A stretch of DNA of 64,000 nucleotides from an uncultured Tateyamaria sp. (GCF_947504105.1 NZ_CANNGP010000009.1:1-64000), one strand, 5' to 3'. Shown: positions 18,271 to 27,648, numbered from the stretch's first letter. Numbers and translations are program-made. Notes: generated by a model not told the origin, from the letters alone.

Positions 18271-19803
18271 ATGGTAAGAGCATCGAAAGAGGCAACGGCG
18301 GCACTGCGTTTCCTTCCCAAGCTGGTGGTGCCTGAGGGGCGGCTTGCCGGTAAGCGGGTGAAGCTGGCAACGTATCAGAAGGAATTTGTGCGCGGTGCCT
18401 TTGCAAAGGAAATCGAGGCGGGTTGTCTTAGTATTGGCAGGGGGAACGCAAAAACGGCCCTGTCTGCGGGTTTGGCCTTGGGTCATTTGATGGGCGAAAT
18501 TGCCCCCCAGCCCAAGCGCGAAATCATCTTTGCAGCACGCAACCGCGACCAAGCAAAAACGGCCTTTGGTTTTCTTCTGGGCTTTATCGAGGGTTTGCCC
18601 GAAGACGAACAAGAGCAATTCACGATCCGACGCGGGTCTAAGCTGGAAGTCGAAACGGACGGCAACGGCGGCGGGCTTGCCCGTGTTATCGCTGCGGACG
18701 GCAAGTCAATCCTTGGCGGTGCGCCAACGCTGGCAATCCTTGACGAACGGGCGGCATGGGAACGCGAAAAAGGCGATGCGCTTGAAAACGCAATCTTGTC
18801 TGGTCTGGGCAAGCGCGATGGGCGCGCGCTGATTATCAGCACCTCGGCACCGGATGACGCGAACACCTTTTCGCGGTGGTTGGACGAACCGCCCCCCGGC
18901 ACCTATGTGCAGGAACACCGCCCGGACCCCGGATTGCCCCCGGATGATCTGGCATCCCTTCTCATTGCAAATCCCGGTGCGTCTGAGGGCATTGGCCCTT
19001 CTGCTGAGTGGCTGGTGGCGCAGGCACGGCGGGCGATTGCGCGCGGCGGGTCAGCCCTGTCCAGCTTCAGAAACCTTAACCGCAATGAACGGGTGGCGTC
19101 TGATGATCGGTCTGTGCTGCTGACGGTGGATGAATGGCTGTCGTGTGAAGTATCACCCGACGATCTGCCCCCGCGTGACGGCCCCGTCGTTCTGGGCATC
19201 GACCTTGGCGGGTCGCGTTCTATGTCGGCGGCGGCGCTTTATTGGCCCGACACCGGGCGGCTGGAATGTGTTGGTGCTTTCCCATGCAATCCGGGCCTTG
19301 CGGATCGTGGGCAAGCTGACGGCGTGTCTGGGCGATATGTTGAAATGCGCGACCGGGGCGAACTGGTGACGATGGGTGACGCGACCGTGCCTGTTGCCCG
19401 TTTCATGGCTGACGTAGTGGACAAGCTGGACGGCCAAGCGCCTGCGGCAATCGTGGGCGATAGATTCCGCCATGCTGAATTTATCGAGGCGTTGCGTGAC
19501 GCCGGCCTTGAACGGGTGCCTTTCATCTGGCGCGGCTTTGGCTGGAAAGATGGCTCGGAGGACTGCGAACGCCTACGCCGTGCGGTGTTTGAAGGCGACG
19601 TTAAGGCCATGCCGTCGCTGCTGCTGCGTTCTGCATTTTCCGATGCAATTACGCTGGTGGACCCTGCGGGCAATCACAAATTGGCGGCGGGGCGTTCAAC
19701 GGGCCGGATCGACCCGGTTGCGGCAACGGTCCTGGCCGTGGCGCAGGGCGTCCGTATGCGACGCGCACCCACACAAACCAAGGGGAGGCTGGCATGGGGC
19801 TAA
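18271..19803 (+). CDS. Phage terminase large subunit
   Basis: ATYQKEFVRGAFAKEIEAGCLSIGRGNAKTALSAGLALGHL (Walker A-like), LGGAPTLAILDERAAWEREKGD (Walker B-like), nuclease-domain VVLGIDLGGSRSMSAAAL. Confidence 0.85.
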   Translation: MVRASKEATAALRFLPKLVVPEGRLAGKRVKLATYQKEFVRGAFAKEIEAGCLSIGRGNAKTALSAGLALGHLMGEIAPQPKREIIFAARNRDQAKTAFGFLLGFIEGLPEDEQEQFTIRRGSKLEVETDGNGGGLARVIAADGKSILGGAPTLAILDERAAWEREKGDALENAILSGLGKRDGRALIISTSAPDDANTFSRWLDEPPPGTYVQEHRPDPGLPPDDLASLLIANPGASEGIGPSAEWLVAQARRAIARGGSALSSFRNLNRNERVASDDRSVLLTVDEWLSCEVSPDDLPPRDGPVVLGIDLGGSRSMSAAALYWPDTGRLECVGAFPCNPGLADRGQADGVSGRYVEMRDRGELVTMGDATVPVARFMADVVDKLDGQAPAAIVGDRFRHAEFIEALRDAGLERVPFIWRGFGWKDGSEDCERLRRAVFEGDVKAMPSLLLRSAFSDAITLVDPAGNHKLAAGRSTGRIDPVAATVLAVAQGVRMRRAPTQTKGRLAWG

Positions 19804-20153
19804 AGCAAATTGCATCCCGGCTGATTAAGCAACACGGGCAAGCGGCAACATTGCTGCGCCCCGGTGAAGGCACGGACGATGGTTATGGCAACGTTATTCC
19901 CGGCCCTGATGCGCCTCATCCCGTCACCCTGTTGTCCGCGACATATGCAACCGAGTTACAGCTTATCGCGGGCGGTTTTTTGGACGTTGGCGATCAAAGG
20001 GTGCTGGTGTCAGTCGAAGGTCTGACGGTTGAACCCGCGACCACGGATAAGCTGTTGATCGACGGCACCGAATTTGAGGTGCGGCGGGTTGCCCCGCTTT
20101 CCCCGGCTGGTGAGGTCATTTTCTGGGAAATGCAGGTGCGCGACGATGACTAG
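19794..20153 (+). CDS. Phage head-tail joining/adaptor-like protein
   Basis: 119 aa, LLRPGEGTDDGYGNVIPG...; position between terminase and capsid. Confidence 0.5.
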   Translation: MGLKQIASRLIKQHGQAATLLRPGEGTDDGYGNVIPGPDAPHPVTLLSATYATELQLIAGGFLDVGDQRVLVSVEGLTVEPATTDKLLIDGTEFEVRRVAPLSPAGEVIFWEMQVRDDD

Positions 20154-20505
20154 GCGCAAGGAACATATGCGGCATTCTGCGAAGGTGACGCGCGGCCCCC
20201 GGTGGCGTGCATTGCGCTTGCAAGCGTTGGACCGTGACGGCTGGGCCTGCGTTCAATGTGGCACCCACAAGCGTCTTGAGTGCGACCATATCAAGCCCGT
20301 TAGGACGCACCCCGAACTCGCTTACACCTTGAGCAATTTACAAATGCTGTGCGGCCCCTGTCACACGCGCAAAACTCGAATTGAGGTCGGTTCAAAGGAA
20401 CTGCCCCCAAAGCGCCGCGAATGGCGAAACCTGCTGCGACAAATGCAGCTCAACCCTGAAGTAGGAAAGGAGGGCCGCAGCGATGCTCCTCTCAAAGAAA
20501 CTTGA
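20146..20505 (+). CDS. HNH endonuclease (phage packaging-associated)
   Basis: RWRALRLQALDRDGWACVQCGTHKRLECDHIKPVRTHPELAYTLSNLQMLCGPCHTRKT. Confidence 0.85.
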   Translation: MTRRKEHMRHSAKVTRGPRWRALRLQALDRDGWACVQCGTHKRLECDHIKPVRTHPELAYTLSNLQMLCGPCHTRKTRIEVGSKELPPKRREWRNLLRQMQLNPEVGKEGRSDAPLKET

Positions 20506-21772
20506 ACTGCGCCGGTCAGAAATCCGGCAATCCTTGGCTGAATTGGCAAACATCGAAAGCCCCTCTGCCGATGAAACCCGCAAGATGACCGAACTGGACG
20601 CGGAGTATCGCGCCAAAGAGGTTCAATATCGTGCGGCGCTGATCGCGGAGGATGAAGAACGCCGCGAGGCTGGTGCCGAACTTGAAACGCGCTCCGATAA
20701 CGAATGGTCAACGCTGATCGGCGGCTTTGAAATGCGTCAGGTTGCATTGGCCTTGAAAGAAGGTCGGGCACTGGATGGTCAGACTGCGGAGGTTGTCACA
20801 GAACTTCGTTCGCAAGGCGGATTTACCGGCGTGCCGGTGCCTATCGAGGCGCTTGAAGTCCGCAACACCGTCGCCGCAGGCACGCCTGATCCGATTGCGA
20901 CCCGGCCTATCATTGACCGATTGTTCCCTGACAGCGTTGCATCGCGCATTGGTGCGCAGATGATCAACGTCGGTTTCGGCGCAATCGAATGGCCGGTGGT
21001 CACGTCCAACGTGACGGTTGGATGGGCTGCAACTGAAAATGGCAATGTGGCGGACCCGACACCGTTTGAGACGACTGACCGCCCCTTGAAACCTGATCAC
21101 TGCATGGGCGTGCAAATGCGGATCAGCCGCAATGCCATGCAGCAAAGCGGTGCTGCGCTGGAACAAGCAATCCGGCGCGACATGAACGCGGCGATGGGTC
21201 AGGAAATGGATCGGGCAATCTTGCAGGGTTCCGGTGCAGGTGGTCAGCCCTTGGGCATGATGACGGGCGCGGCCACCTACGGCGTCAACGTCAACGATCT
21301 GGGTGCTGCGCCAACATACGCTATGTTCCTGCAAGAGATCGTTGCTTTTATGACGGCGAACACAATCACGTCGCCTAATCAGGTGCAATTGCTGATCCGG
21401 CCTGAGTTGTTTGGCTGGCTGGAAGGTCAGGTGAACGCCGATCTGCATATGTCGGAATATATTCGCTGGGCCATGCTTGTGGCGGGCCGCAATGTGTCGG
21501 GGCCGTTCCCGAACAACATTACCACCACATCCAACGGCATTCCGGCACCTTCCGGTGATCCATTGTCAACATCGATGCTGATGACCACGCGCACAGGCGG
21601 CGTTGCACCTCTGTTCGTGGGGCTTTGGAATAACGGTGCCCTTGATCTGATCCGTGATCCATACACCGACGCACAAAGCGGTGGCCTGCGCATCACAGCA
21701 CTGGCGAACATGGACGTGACGGTCGCGCGCCCGGTGCAGAGCCGGATCGTGACCAACATGCAGTTGTCGTAA
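20483..21772 (+). CDS. Phage major capsid protein (HK97-like)
   Basis: N-terminal coiled scaffold-like region, then PDPIATRPIIDRLFPDSVASRIGAQMI ... DRAILQGSGAGGQPLGMM. Confidence 0.85.
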   Translation: MLLSKKLELRRSEIRQSLAELANIESPSADETRKMTELDAEYRAKEVQYRAALIAEDEERREAGAELETRSDNEWSTLIGGFEMRQVALALKEGRALDGQTAEVVTELRSQGGFTGVPVPIEALEVRNTVAAGTPDPIATRPIIDRLFPDSVASRIGAQMINVGFGAIEWPVVTSNVTVGWAATENGNVADPTPFETTDRPLKPDHCMGVQMRISRNAMQQSGAALEQAIRRDMNAAMGQEMDRAILQGSGAGGQPLGMMTGAATYGVNVNDLGAAPTYAMFLQEIVAFMTANTITSPNQVQLLIRPELFGWLEGQVNADLHMSEYIRWAMLVAGRNVSGPFPNNITTTSNGIPAPSGDPLSTSMLMTTRTGGVAPLFVGLWNNGALDLIRDPYTDAQSGGLRITALANMDVTVARPVQSRIVTNMQLS

Positions 21773-22350
21773 TGCTTTGGGGCGGTCATCAAGGCGGGCT
21801 TGAAGTCCGCACCTCTGCGGACGGGTCAACCGTCCTCAGGGGCCGCTTTCCCTATGCAATCCCGACCGTCCTTAGCGATGGTCGGGAAAAGCGCAGGGAA
21901 GTTTTCGAGGCGCGGGCGTTTGGCGCGTCTGTTGCCAATGGTGGCGACGTTCACTTGCTGGTGCATCACGACATGAACAAGCCTCTGGCATCCCGTGGGG
22001 CGGGTTCTTTGACCCTTGAGGACACCGACGACGCTTTGACGTTTGAGGCAACCCTTGCGCCTGAAATGCGGTCTGTTGGCTATGTCCAAGACTTTCTTGG
22101 CACTTTGGCGGCGGGTCTGGTGGGCGGTATTTCCCCCGGCTTTCGCGTCCCCCAGGGCGGCGACCGGGTTAAGCGTTCCGGCGCTGGCATTATGCGCGTT
22201 GTGCGGTCTGCTGACCTGATCGAGATTAGCGCAGTGACAAAGCCCGCTTATCCGGCGGCGCAGATTGAGGCCCGCAACTGGACGCCTGATCTGCAACCCG
22301 ATGGGCTGGGCACCGGCTATCAGCGCACCTTGAACCGCTGGAGGGCCTGA
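21772..22350 (+). CDS. Prohead protease (HK97/S78 family)
   Basis: EVFEARAFGASVANGGDVHLLVHHDMNKPLASRGAGSLTLEDTDDALTFEATL; LIEISAVTKPAYPAAQIEAR. Overlaps capsid stop (TAATG). Confidence 0.85.
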   Translation: MLWGGHQGGLEVRTSADGSTVLRGRFPYAIPTVLSDGREKRREVFEARAFGASVANGGDVHLLVHHDMNKPLASRGAGSLTLEDTDDALTFEATLAPEMRSVGYVQDFLGTLAAGLVGGISPGFRVPQGGDRVKRSGAGIMRVVRSADLIEISAVTKPAYPAAQIEARNWTPDLQPDGLGTGYQRTLNRWRA

Positions 22351-22351
22351 C

Positions 22352-22894
22352 ATGACGGACCTATTGCAAGAACGTGAAGCGACCCCGGCAAGCTATCCGG
22401 CCACCCCGTCCGGGCTTTCCACCCCGGCGGCGGCGCTTGATGTTGAAATGATCTGGGAACGGATCGAGGCTTACACCCGGACCCGCTACACGGCCCGCGA
22501 ATTGGTGTGGACTGTCGAGGGTGGCGAGGGTGAAAACTGGACGCCCCCACTATCGCCTGTCGTGTCACATTCAACTGAGAAATGGGAAAGCGGTGCTTGG
22601 GTATCCACGTCGTTACCTGACGGCCCCTTGGGGCTTTGCTTGCCGTCTGACGGCGTGTTCAAGGTCACGGCCCAAGTGGGCGCTGGCGACCCGCCTAAAG
22701 CCGTCTCTGAGGCGTTCCGGCGGCTTGCTGAATACATGGCCGACGACACCGACCGGGCGGGCGTGTCCAGCTATTCCGTCAACATGGGCGGGGCGATCCA
22801 AGAAAGCTATCAGCGCAGCGCGGCCCACGCGGCCCGTGCGCTTCAAAACAGTGGGGCGGCTGATCTGCTGCGCCCATATCGGAGGCAGAAATGA
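22352..22894 (+). CDS. Phage head-tail connector-like protein
   Basis: 180 aa between protease and portal; LDVEMIWERIEAYTRTRYTARELVWTVEG. Confidence 0.5.
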   Translation: MTDLLQEREATPASYPATPSGLSTPAAALDVEMIWERIEAYTRTRYTARELVWTVEGGEGENWTPPLSPVVSHSTEKWESGAWVSTSLPDGPLGLCLPSDGVFKVTAQVGAGDPPKAVSEAFRRLAEYMADDTDRAGVSSYSVNMGGAIQESYQRSAAHAARALQNSGAADLLRPYRRQK

Positions 22895-23940
22895 TCTGGC
22901 CCTTTAAGAACAAGACCGAAAAACGTGCGGCATCCGACGCAGGATACACCGCACAGATGATCCAAGCCCGAACCGCTTACATCACGGGCACCAACGGGCG
23001 GGCCGAATTGACAGCAACGGTTCAAGGGGCGGTCACGCTCTGGGAAAATGGACTGTCTGTCGCTGATGTGGACGGCACCGACCTGTTGACCCGGCGAACG
23101 CTGGCAATCGCGGGCCGGATGCTGGCACTGCGGGGTGAGGTGCTTTTCTACATCACTGACGACACGCTTATTCCCGTGTCAGATTGGGATTTGTCCACCC
23201 GGCTTTCCCGTCCAACGGCCTATCGCCTGACCGTGCCCGAAGTGGGCGGCGGCAAGACCATGACGGCGCTGGCGGGCGAGGTGCTGCACTTTTGGATTGG
23301 TGCGGATGCAATTCAGCCTTGGTATGGGACGGCCCCCTTGCGACGGTCCAGCCTATCCGCTGACCTGTTGGAAATCATCGAGCGGGCGCTTGTCGAGGTC
23401 TATGGTGACGCGCCTTTGGGATCGTCCATTGTGCCTATGCCTGAGACGCCGGAAACCGACCTTGCGGACATTGCGCGGGGCTTTCGTGGTTCACGCGGCA
23501 AGGTGCTGGTGAGGGAATCGGTGCAGGTGCAAGCGGCAGGCGGTCCAGCTCCAGCACAAGATTGGCGGGCAAATGATCTGACGCCCGATATGTCCAAGGC
23601 GATGCTGGACAAGACCCTTGACCAAGCCCGCGACCAGATTAACGCGGCCTATGGTATCCTGCCCGGTCTGAACAACAAAGCGACCACGGGTCCGATGGTG
23701 AGGGAAGCGCAACGCCACCTTGCCCAATGGACCTTGCAACCGATGGCCGAACAAATGGCAGAGGAAGCCACAGATAAGCTGGGATCGGCGGTCACGCTGG
23801 ACGTTATGCGACCCCTACAGGCGTTTGACATTGGCGGACGCGCAAGGGCGGCGGCGGGTATCGTGCAAGCCTTGACACAAGCCAAAGAGGCGGGCGTTGA
23901 TCCGGCAACCGCTTTGAAATTTGTAGACCTGAAGGAGTAA
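22891..23940 (+). CDS. Phage portal protein
   Basis: LHFWIGADAIQPWYGTAPLRRSSLSADLLEIIERAL; INAAYGILPGLNNKATTGPMVREAQRHLAQWTLQPMAEQM. Confidence 0.75.
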   Translation: MIWPFKNKTEKRAASDAGYTAQMIQARTAYITGTNGRAELTATVQGAVTLWENGLSVADVDGTDLLTRRTLAIAGRMLALRGEVLFYITDDTLIPVSDWDLSTRLSRPTAYRLTVPEVGGGKTMTALAGEVLHFWIGADAIQPWYGTAPLRRSSLSADLLEIIERALVEVYGDAPLGSSIVPMPETPETDLADIARGFRGSRGKVLVRESVQVQAAGGPAPAQDWRANDLTPDMSKAMLDKTLDQARDQINAAYGILPGLNNKATTGPMVREAQRHLAQWTLQPMAEQMAEEATDKLGSAVTLDVMRPLQAFDIGGRARAAAGIVQALTQAKEAGVDPATALKFVDLKE

Positions 23941-23943
23941 GCC

Positions 23944-24273
23944 ATGACCGAACAAGTAAACATCACTGGCCTGACCCGCGTTGCGAAACCTAAGGCGAAC
24001 CGGGGCGGGTCGACTATCCTGGCGTACTTCGATTGTCAGGCGCGTGGCTTAAAATTGCGCGGTTGCGCTCTGGTGCGAACTAAGGGCGGCGGGCTAGTGG
24101 CATGGCCCCCAAACCTTGAGACTGAGGACAATCGGCGGTCAATTCGTATCTCTGACGACGCTTTGCGCCACGGTATGATGATGTATGCGCGGGAAGCCTA
24201 TAGGGCGCTTGGTGGAACGGATGCTGAAACAATCGGCAAGTCTGTCCCCATGCGGCCCGTCGCGGTGTCTTAG
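23944..24273 (+). CDS. Small conserved-looking satellite protein of unknown function
   Basis: 109 aa, starts 3 nt after the portal stop; ILAYFDCQARGLKLRGCALVRTKGGGLVAWPP. Confidence 0.5.
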   Translation: MTEQVNITGLTRVAKPKANRGGSTILAYFDCQARGLKLRGCALVRTKGGGLVAWPPNLETEDNRRSIRISDDALRHGMMMYAREAYRALGGTDAETIGKSVPMRPVAVS

Positions 24274-24572
24274 GGCACCCACAAGGGCGCTCTTGATCCG
24301 ACAACGGTTTAGAGGCATTATGTCGATGGGCCTAGAAACCCGGACGATGATAGCTGCAACACCTGACTAAGGTTTAATCCGTTGGCGCGGATGGCAGCGA
24401 ATACGTGGACGCTTGGCGGCGCTTCACACCGGCACACTATGCCGGGGTGTTGGCGCTACATACAAGACCGCTTGCGGGAAAACGTCATGCCTCTCTCATC
24501 GGAGGTTTCTAGCCCCCGGCTCCAGCCCGTCGCTGGGAATGGCCCTAGAAAGCCCAAAAGATGAGAACTAAC

Positions 24573-24710
24573 ATGACAAGCAACAATGCCTTATTGGCTC
24601 ACATTCAAGACTGTCAGGACAAAGCCTGCATTCTTGACGGCCTGATCCATGCGATTGAACGCCTTGAAGCCGATGCGCAAAACCGAAAGCAGGTAGGAAA
24701 GTCGAACTGA
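24573..24710 (+). CDS. Small hypothetical protein (45 aa)
   Basis: MTSNNALLAHIQDCQDKACILDGLIHAIERLEADAQNRKQVGKSN, read directly from the sequence. Confidence 0.4.
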   Translation: MTSNNALLAHIQDCQDKACILDGLIHAIERLEADAQNRKQVGKSN

Positions 24711-24763
24711 CTTTGAACATCGGGGGCCACGCCTGCGGAGCTGGCCCCCGGATAGCTGCTAGG

Positions 24764-24985
24764 TTAAGCCCAAGGCCAGTGAGATACTGCCTTTTTCACC
24801 TCAAGGACGCAGTGACGGCACGAATATTCGAAATGACGGGCGATGACCTCATAAGTGGTGCCCGTTTCGTCCCACCTGAGTTTATCGCCCACCATTGGAA
24901 TGAAAGTGTCGGTCTCTTCGTCAAACTCATGAAGCGGGGCAGGATCATAGGCACCGCCTGGGTTTTCAGGCAAGCTATGAGGCAC
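24764..24985 (-). CDS. Small hypothetical protein on the opposite strand of the satellite
   Basis: EFDEETDTFIPMVGDKLRWDETGTTYEVIARHFEYSCRHCVLEVKKAV has more protein-like composition than the overlapping plus-strand ORF. Confidence 0.4.
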   Translation of the reverse strand: MPHSLPENPGGAYDPAPLHEFDEETDTFIPMVGDKLRWDETGTTYEVIARHFEYSCRHCVLEVKKAVSHWPWA

Positions 24986-24987
24986 AC

Positions 24988-25377
24988 ATGCGAGAAGCTG
25001 ATCGCAAGTCCAAATTCAAATCGCAGCGGGGTATGAAATCTGAACTGCTATGGGCAGAACGTGAAAAATCCCGGATTGAACCGGCCCGCGCCTACTGGTC
25101 TGAGGTGGAACGCATTACGGCCCTATCAGGTATCGAGGACGCGCAAGCGACTGAGACAGCGGCACGGGACGCCTTGCGTGAATTAGTGGGGGCTATTCTG
25201 ATCTTTGAGGAACAAAGCCCGATGGGTCTAGCGATCAAAGCACAAGCCCTTACCGCCTTCATTGAATTGCCGCCTTTCTGGCAAATGGCAAACCCTGACG
25301 CGCCTAAGTGGATGGCAGGATTAACTGCTACGTTGGCAAGGCAGGTAAACGCGACGCAAGTAGTGCAAAAACCGTAA
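24988..25377 (+). CDS. Hypothetical satellite protein
   Basis: 129-aa ORF with coherent composition; same strand as satellite genes. Confidence 0.5.
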   Translation: MREADRKSKFKSQRGMKSELLWAEREKSRIEPARAYWSEVERITALSGIEDAQATETAARDALRELVGAILIFEEQSPMGLAIKAQALTAFIELPPFWQMANPDAPKWMAGLTATLARQVNATQVVQKP

Positions 25378-25386
25378 CCCCGCAAC

Positions 25387-26274
25387 ATGGGGCTTTACAA
25401 ACCCCGCGCCGTGGTGTTTAAGGATAGCACCACGGCAAGGGACTTCGATATGACGGAAGATGAATTTCACGAACTGAATGGCGATCCGGTAATGCAAATG
25501 CTGGAAGCCAATCGCATTTGGACCCACCCGCAATTCCTTGTCGCTGACGTGTGCAAGATCACCGGCACCACGCCCAAGGCCCTTGAACATTTTGTCAGCC
25601 CCAAGCGCGATCTGGTTCGCTTGATCGGCCCACACGTCAATCCCGGCACCGGACGCCGCCGTGTGTTCACGGGTGGTCAGGTGCTTATGATTGCCGCCGC
25701 GTTCGCTATGACGCGGATCGGCTTCCCCCAACGGTGGACACGGTCGCTTGCTGACACCGTAGAGAGGCGCGCAATCGCCCGTGAAAATCCCTTCGGATAT
25801 GGTCAGACTGGTTTGATGTTTGCGACCTTTCCGATGAACGAAGGGGACGACTGGAACGTCGTTTATCTCCACGATCAAATGGAAAAAGAGCCGGTGTTGC
25901 CTGTGGCCGTTCACCTTCTGGACGTGGACCGCCTCATTGACCAAGTGAAAGCGCAGCTTGAGGCCATGATTGCGGATGAAGAGGTGCCGGACTTCACGGT
26001 GCCGGACCCTAAGCCTGAGCCAAATCCATACAGCCCCGCGTCCAATTTCTTTCGTGCGTGGGATAAGTCAGAATCCGGGCGCTGGGTTTACGTTGGCCTG
26101 ACCGAAGAAGAAACCGACGAACTGCTGGAAATGCAGGGCAGCGAAATCCAAGGCGACGATCTGGTTATCGTGAGCGAAGGGCGGCGCGGTGGTGAGCGTT
26201 TCCTTGAACTGCACGACAAGCACGAGCGCGAACGTCTCAAGCGTTGCGGGATGGGCTTGGAGGGCGACGACTAA
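25387..26274 (+). CDS. Hypothetical satellite protein (295 aa), possible DNA-binding N-terminal half
   Basis: LVADVCKITGTTPKALEHFVSPKRDLVRLIGPHVNPGTGRRRVFTGGQVLMIAAAFAMTRIG; adjacent to AlpA-like and integrase genes. Confidence 0.5.
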   Translation: MGLYKPRAVVFKDSTTARDFDMTEDEFHELNGDPVMQMLEANRIWTHPQFLVADVCKITGTTPKALEHFVSPKRDLVRLIGPHVNPGTGRRRVFTGGQVLMIAAAFAMTRIGFPQRWTRSLADTVERRAIARENPFGYGQTGLMFATFPMNEGDDWNVVYLHDQMEKEPVLPVAVHLLDVDRLIDQVKAQLEAMIADEEVPDFTVPDPKPEPNPYSPASNFFRAWDKSESGRWVYVGLTEEETDELLEMQGSEIQGDDLVIVSEGRRGGERFLELHDKHERERLKRCGMGLEGDD

Positions 26275-26477
26275 TGCCCGCGCCCACGATCCTCTTTGCC
26301 GGTGACAAGAAAGCCGCTGCGCTTCTGGATATGAAGCCTACGGAGTTTCGTGGGCTGGTGGACGAAGGTGTTTTGCCCAAGCCGACCAAGATCGGCGGCT
26401 TTGAGCGGTGGGACGTGGAACAACTGCAATCCATCGCGCGCGGCGATGCGGCTGAGGGTGGGCCTATCCAATGGTGA
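26274..26477 (+). CDS. AlpA/excisionase-like small HTH protein
   Basis: AGDKKAAALLDMKPTEFRGLVDEGVLPKPTKIGGFERWDVEQLQSIA; directly upstream of integrase. Confidence 0.7.
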   Translation: MPAPTILFAGDKKAAALLDMKPTEFRGLVDEGVLPKPTKIGGFERWDVEQLQSIARGDAAEGGPIQW

Positions 26478-27487
26478 GCCGCAAGAAACTTCTTTGGCAG
26501 CACCCGGCGGGCCGCTGGTATGTCCGTAAGTATGTGAACGGCAAGATGATCTATCTGGGCCGGATCAAAGCTGAGGAAGGCACCGCCGAATTTGACCGCC
26601 AGTATTGGGAGATCGTGAGCGGCAAGAAAGCCGCCGCGAAAACGTCATGGGGCGCTCTGATCGAGGCGATGCGCGAGACGGACAAATGGGCGAATTTCTC
26701 GCCCCGCTACCGCAAAGACCTTGAGCCTGTTTTTGAATACCTCAAGGACAAGATCGGCCACCAAGACGTTGCGCGGCTGACCCAAGCTGACATTTACGAC
26801 GCGATGGAAAAGAACCGGCACCGTGTCCGGTTTGCCAATTACATCCCGACCGCGATTAGCATGTTGTCCAAGCTGGCGATCCGCAAACGGTGGCGCAAGG
26901 ACAACCCGGCAATCGACATTGAACCGCTCAAGGTTCCCAAGGCGCGTCAGAAACCGCACCTGCCGTGGGCAGATTGGGCGGTGGAGAAAATGCGCGACGA
27001 GGGCGAGCCGTTGCCGCTGCTAATCTTCGAGATCGGCGTGGGCAGCGTCCAGCGTCCCGGTGATTGGGTAGACTTCCAATGGGGCGACTATGACGGGGAA
27101 AACCTCAAGCTGCGCCAGAACAAGACCGGCAACGCGCTGGTTTTGCCCTGCACAAAGGCGCTCAAGGCCGCACTCGGCCGCGCCAAGGCTGATCTGGGTT
27201 TCGCACCTCACCCGTCGCGCCACATCCTGACCCGCGCTGATGGCTCTGCGATGGACTATCACGCGATGGCCCGCGTCATGGTGCGCGAGCGCAAACGGCT
27301 GGGCCTGATGGCCTACGATCAACACGCGCTGCGCTATCGCGGTGTGATGGAACTGGCGTGGGAAGGCTGCGACGACGACGAAATCGCCAGCTACAGCGGC
27401 CACACGTCCAAGGCGATGATCATCAAATATGCAGGGGAGGCGAGACAAATCATGCGCGCGCGCCAAGCGGCGGCAAAGCGCAAGTGA
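26471..27487 (+). CDS. Tyrosine recombinase / site-specific integrase
   Basis: C-terminal QHALRYRGVMELAWEGCDDDEIASYSGHTSKAMIIKYAGEA (HxxR...GH...Y); adjacent to the tRNA att site. Confidence 0.9.
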   Translation: MVSRKKLLWQHPAGRWYVRKYVNGKMIYLGRIKAEEGTAEFDRQYWEIVSGKKAAAKTSWGALIEAMRETDKWANFSPRYRKDLEPVFEYLKDKIGHQDVARLTQADIYDAMEKNRHRVRFANYIPTAISMLSKLAIRKRWRKDNPAIDIEPLKVPKARQKPHLPWADWAVEKMRDEGEPLPLLIFEIGVGSVQRPGDWVDFQWGDYDGENLKLRQNKTGNALVLPCTKALKAALGRAKADLGFAPHPSRHILTRADGSAMDYHAMARVMVRERKRLGLMAYDQHALRYRGVMELAWEGCDDDEIASYSGHTSKAMIIKYAGEARQIMRARQAAAKRK

Positions 27488-27574
27488 CGACGAACAGAAC
27501 GAGACCAGAACGAGAAACTGATACCTGAGGTGATACCCCAATGAGCAGCCACTTTGCTAACCCATTGAAAACAT

Positions 27575-27622
27575 TGGAGGCGAGTACCGGAATCGAACCG
27601 GTGTACACGGATTTGCAATCCG
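27575..27622. repeat. attR: 48-bp perfect direct repeat inside tRNA-Cys
   Basis: Identical to 16867-16914. Confidence 0.92.
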
Positions 27623-27648
27623 CTGCGTCACCACTCCGCCAACTCGCC
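27575..27648 (-). tRNA. tRNA-Cys (anticodon GCA), CCA encoded
   Basis: Reverse complement GGCGAGTTGGCGGAGTGGTGACGCAGCGGATTGCAAATCCGTGTACACCGGTTCGATTCCGGTACTCGCCTCCA: 7-bp acceptor stem, GGTTCGATTCC T-arm, U73, TTGCAAA anticodon loop. Confidence 0.95.

Larger units (their letters stand above)
16867..27622 (+). mobile_element. tRNA-Cys-integrated capsid-forming phage satellite-like element (~10.76 kb)
   Basis: Flanked by 48-bp att repeats. Encodes integrase, AlpA-like protein, terminase, capsid, protease, portal and connectors; no tail, baseplate or lysis gene recognised. Confidence 0.8.

Noticed and set aside
17888-18277. 129-aa ORF with repeated PHFGD peptides in the satellite
   Set aside because: The peptide repeats come from the DNA palindromes in mixed frames (SCPHFGD, SLFWGRF, AHFGD). 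Spacing is not codon-phased, so I treat this as a DNA-level array.
16867-27622. Complete prophage or gene transfer agent cluster
   Set aside because: No tail, baseplate or lysis genes recognised, and integrase/AlpA plus att repeats argue against a GTA.
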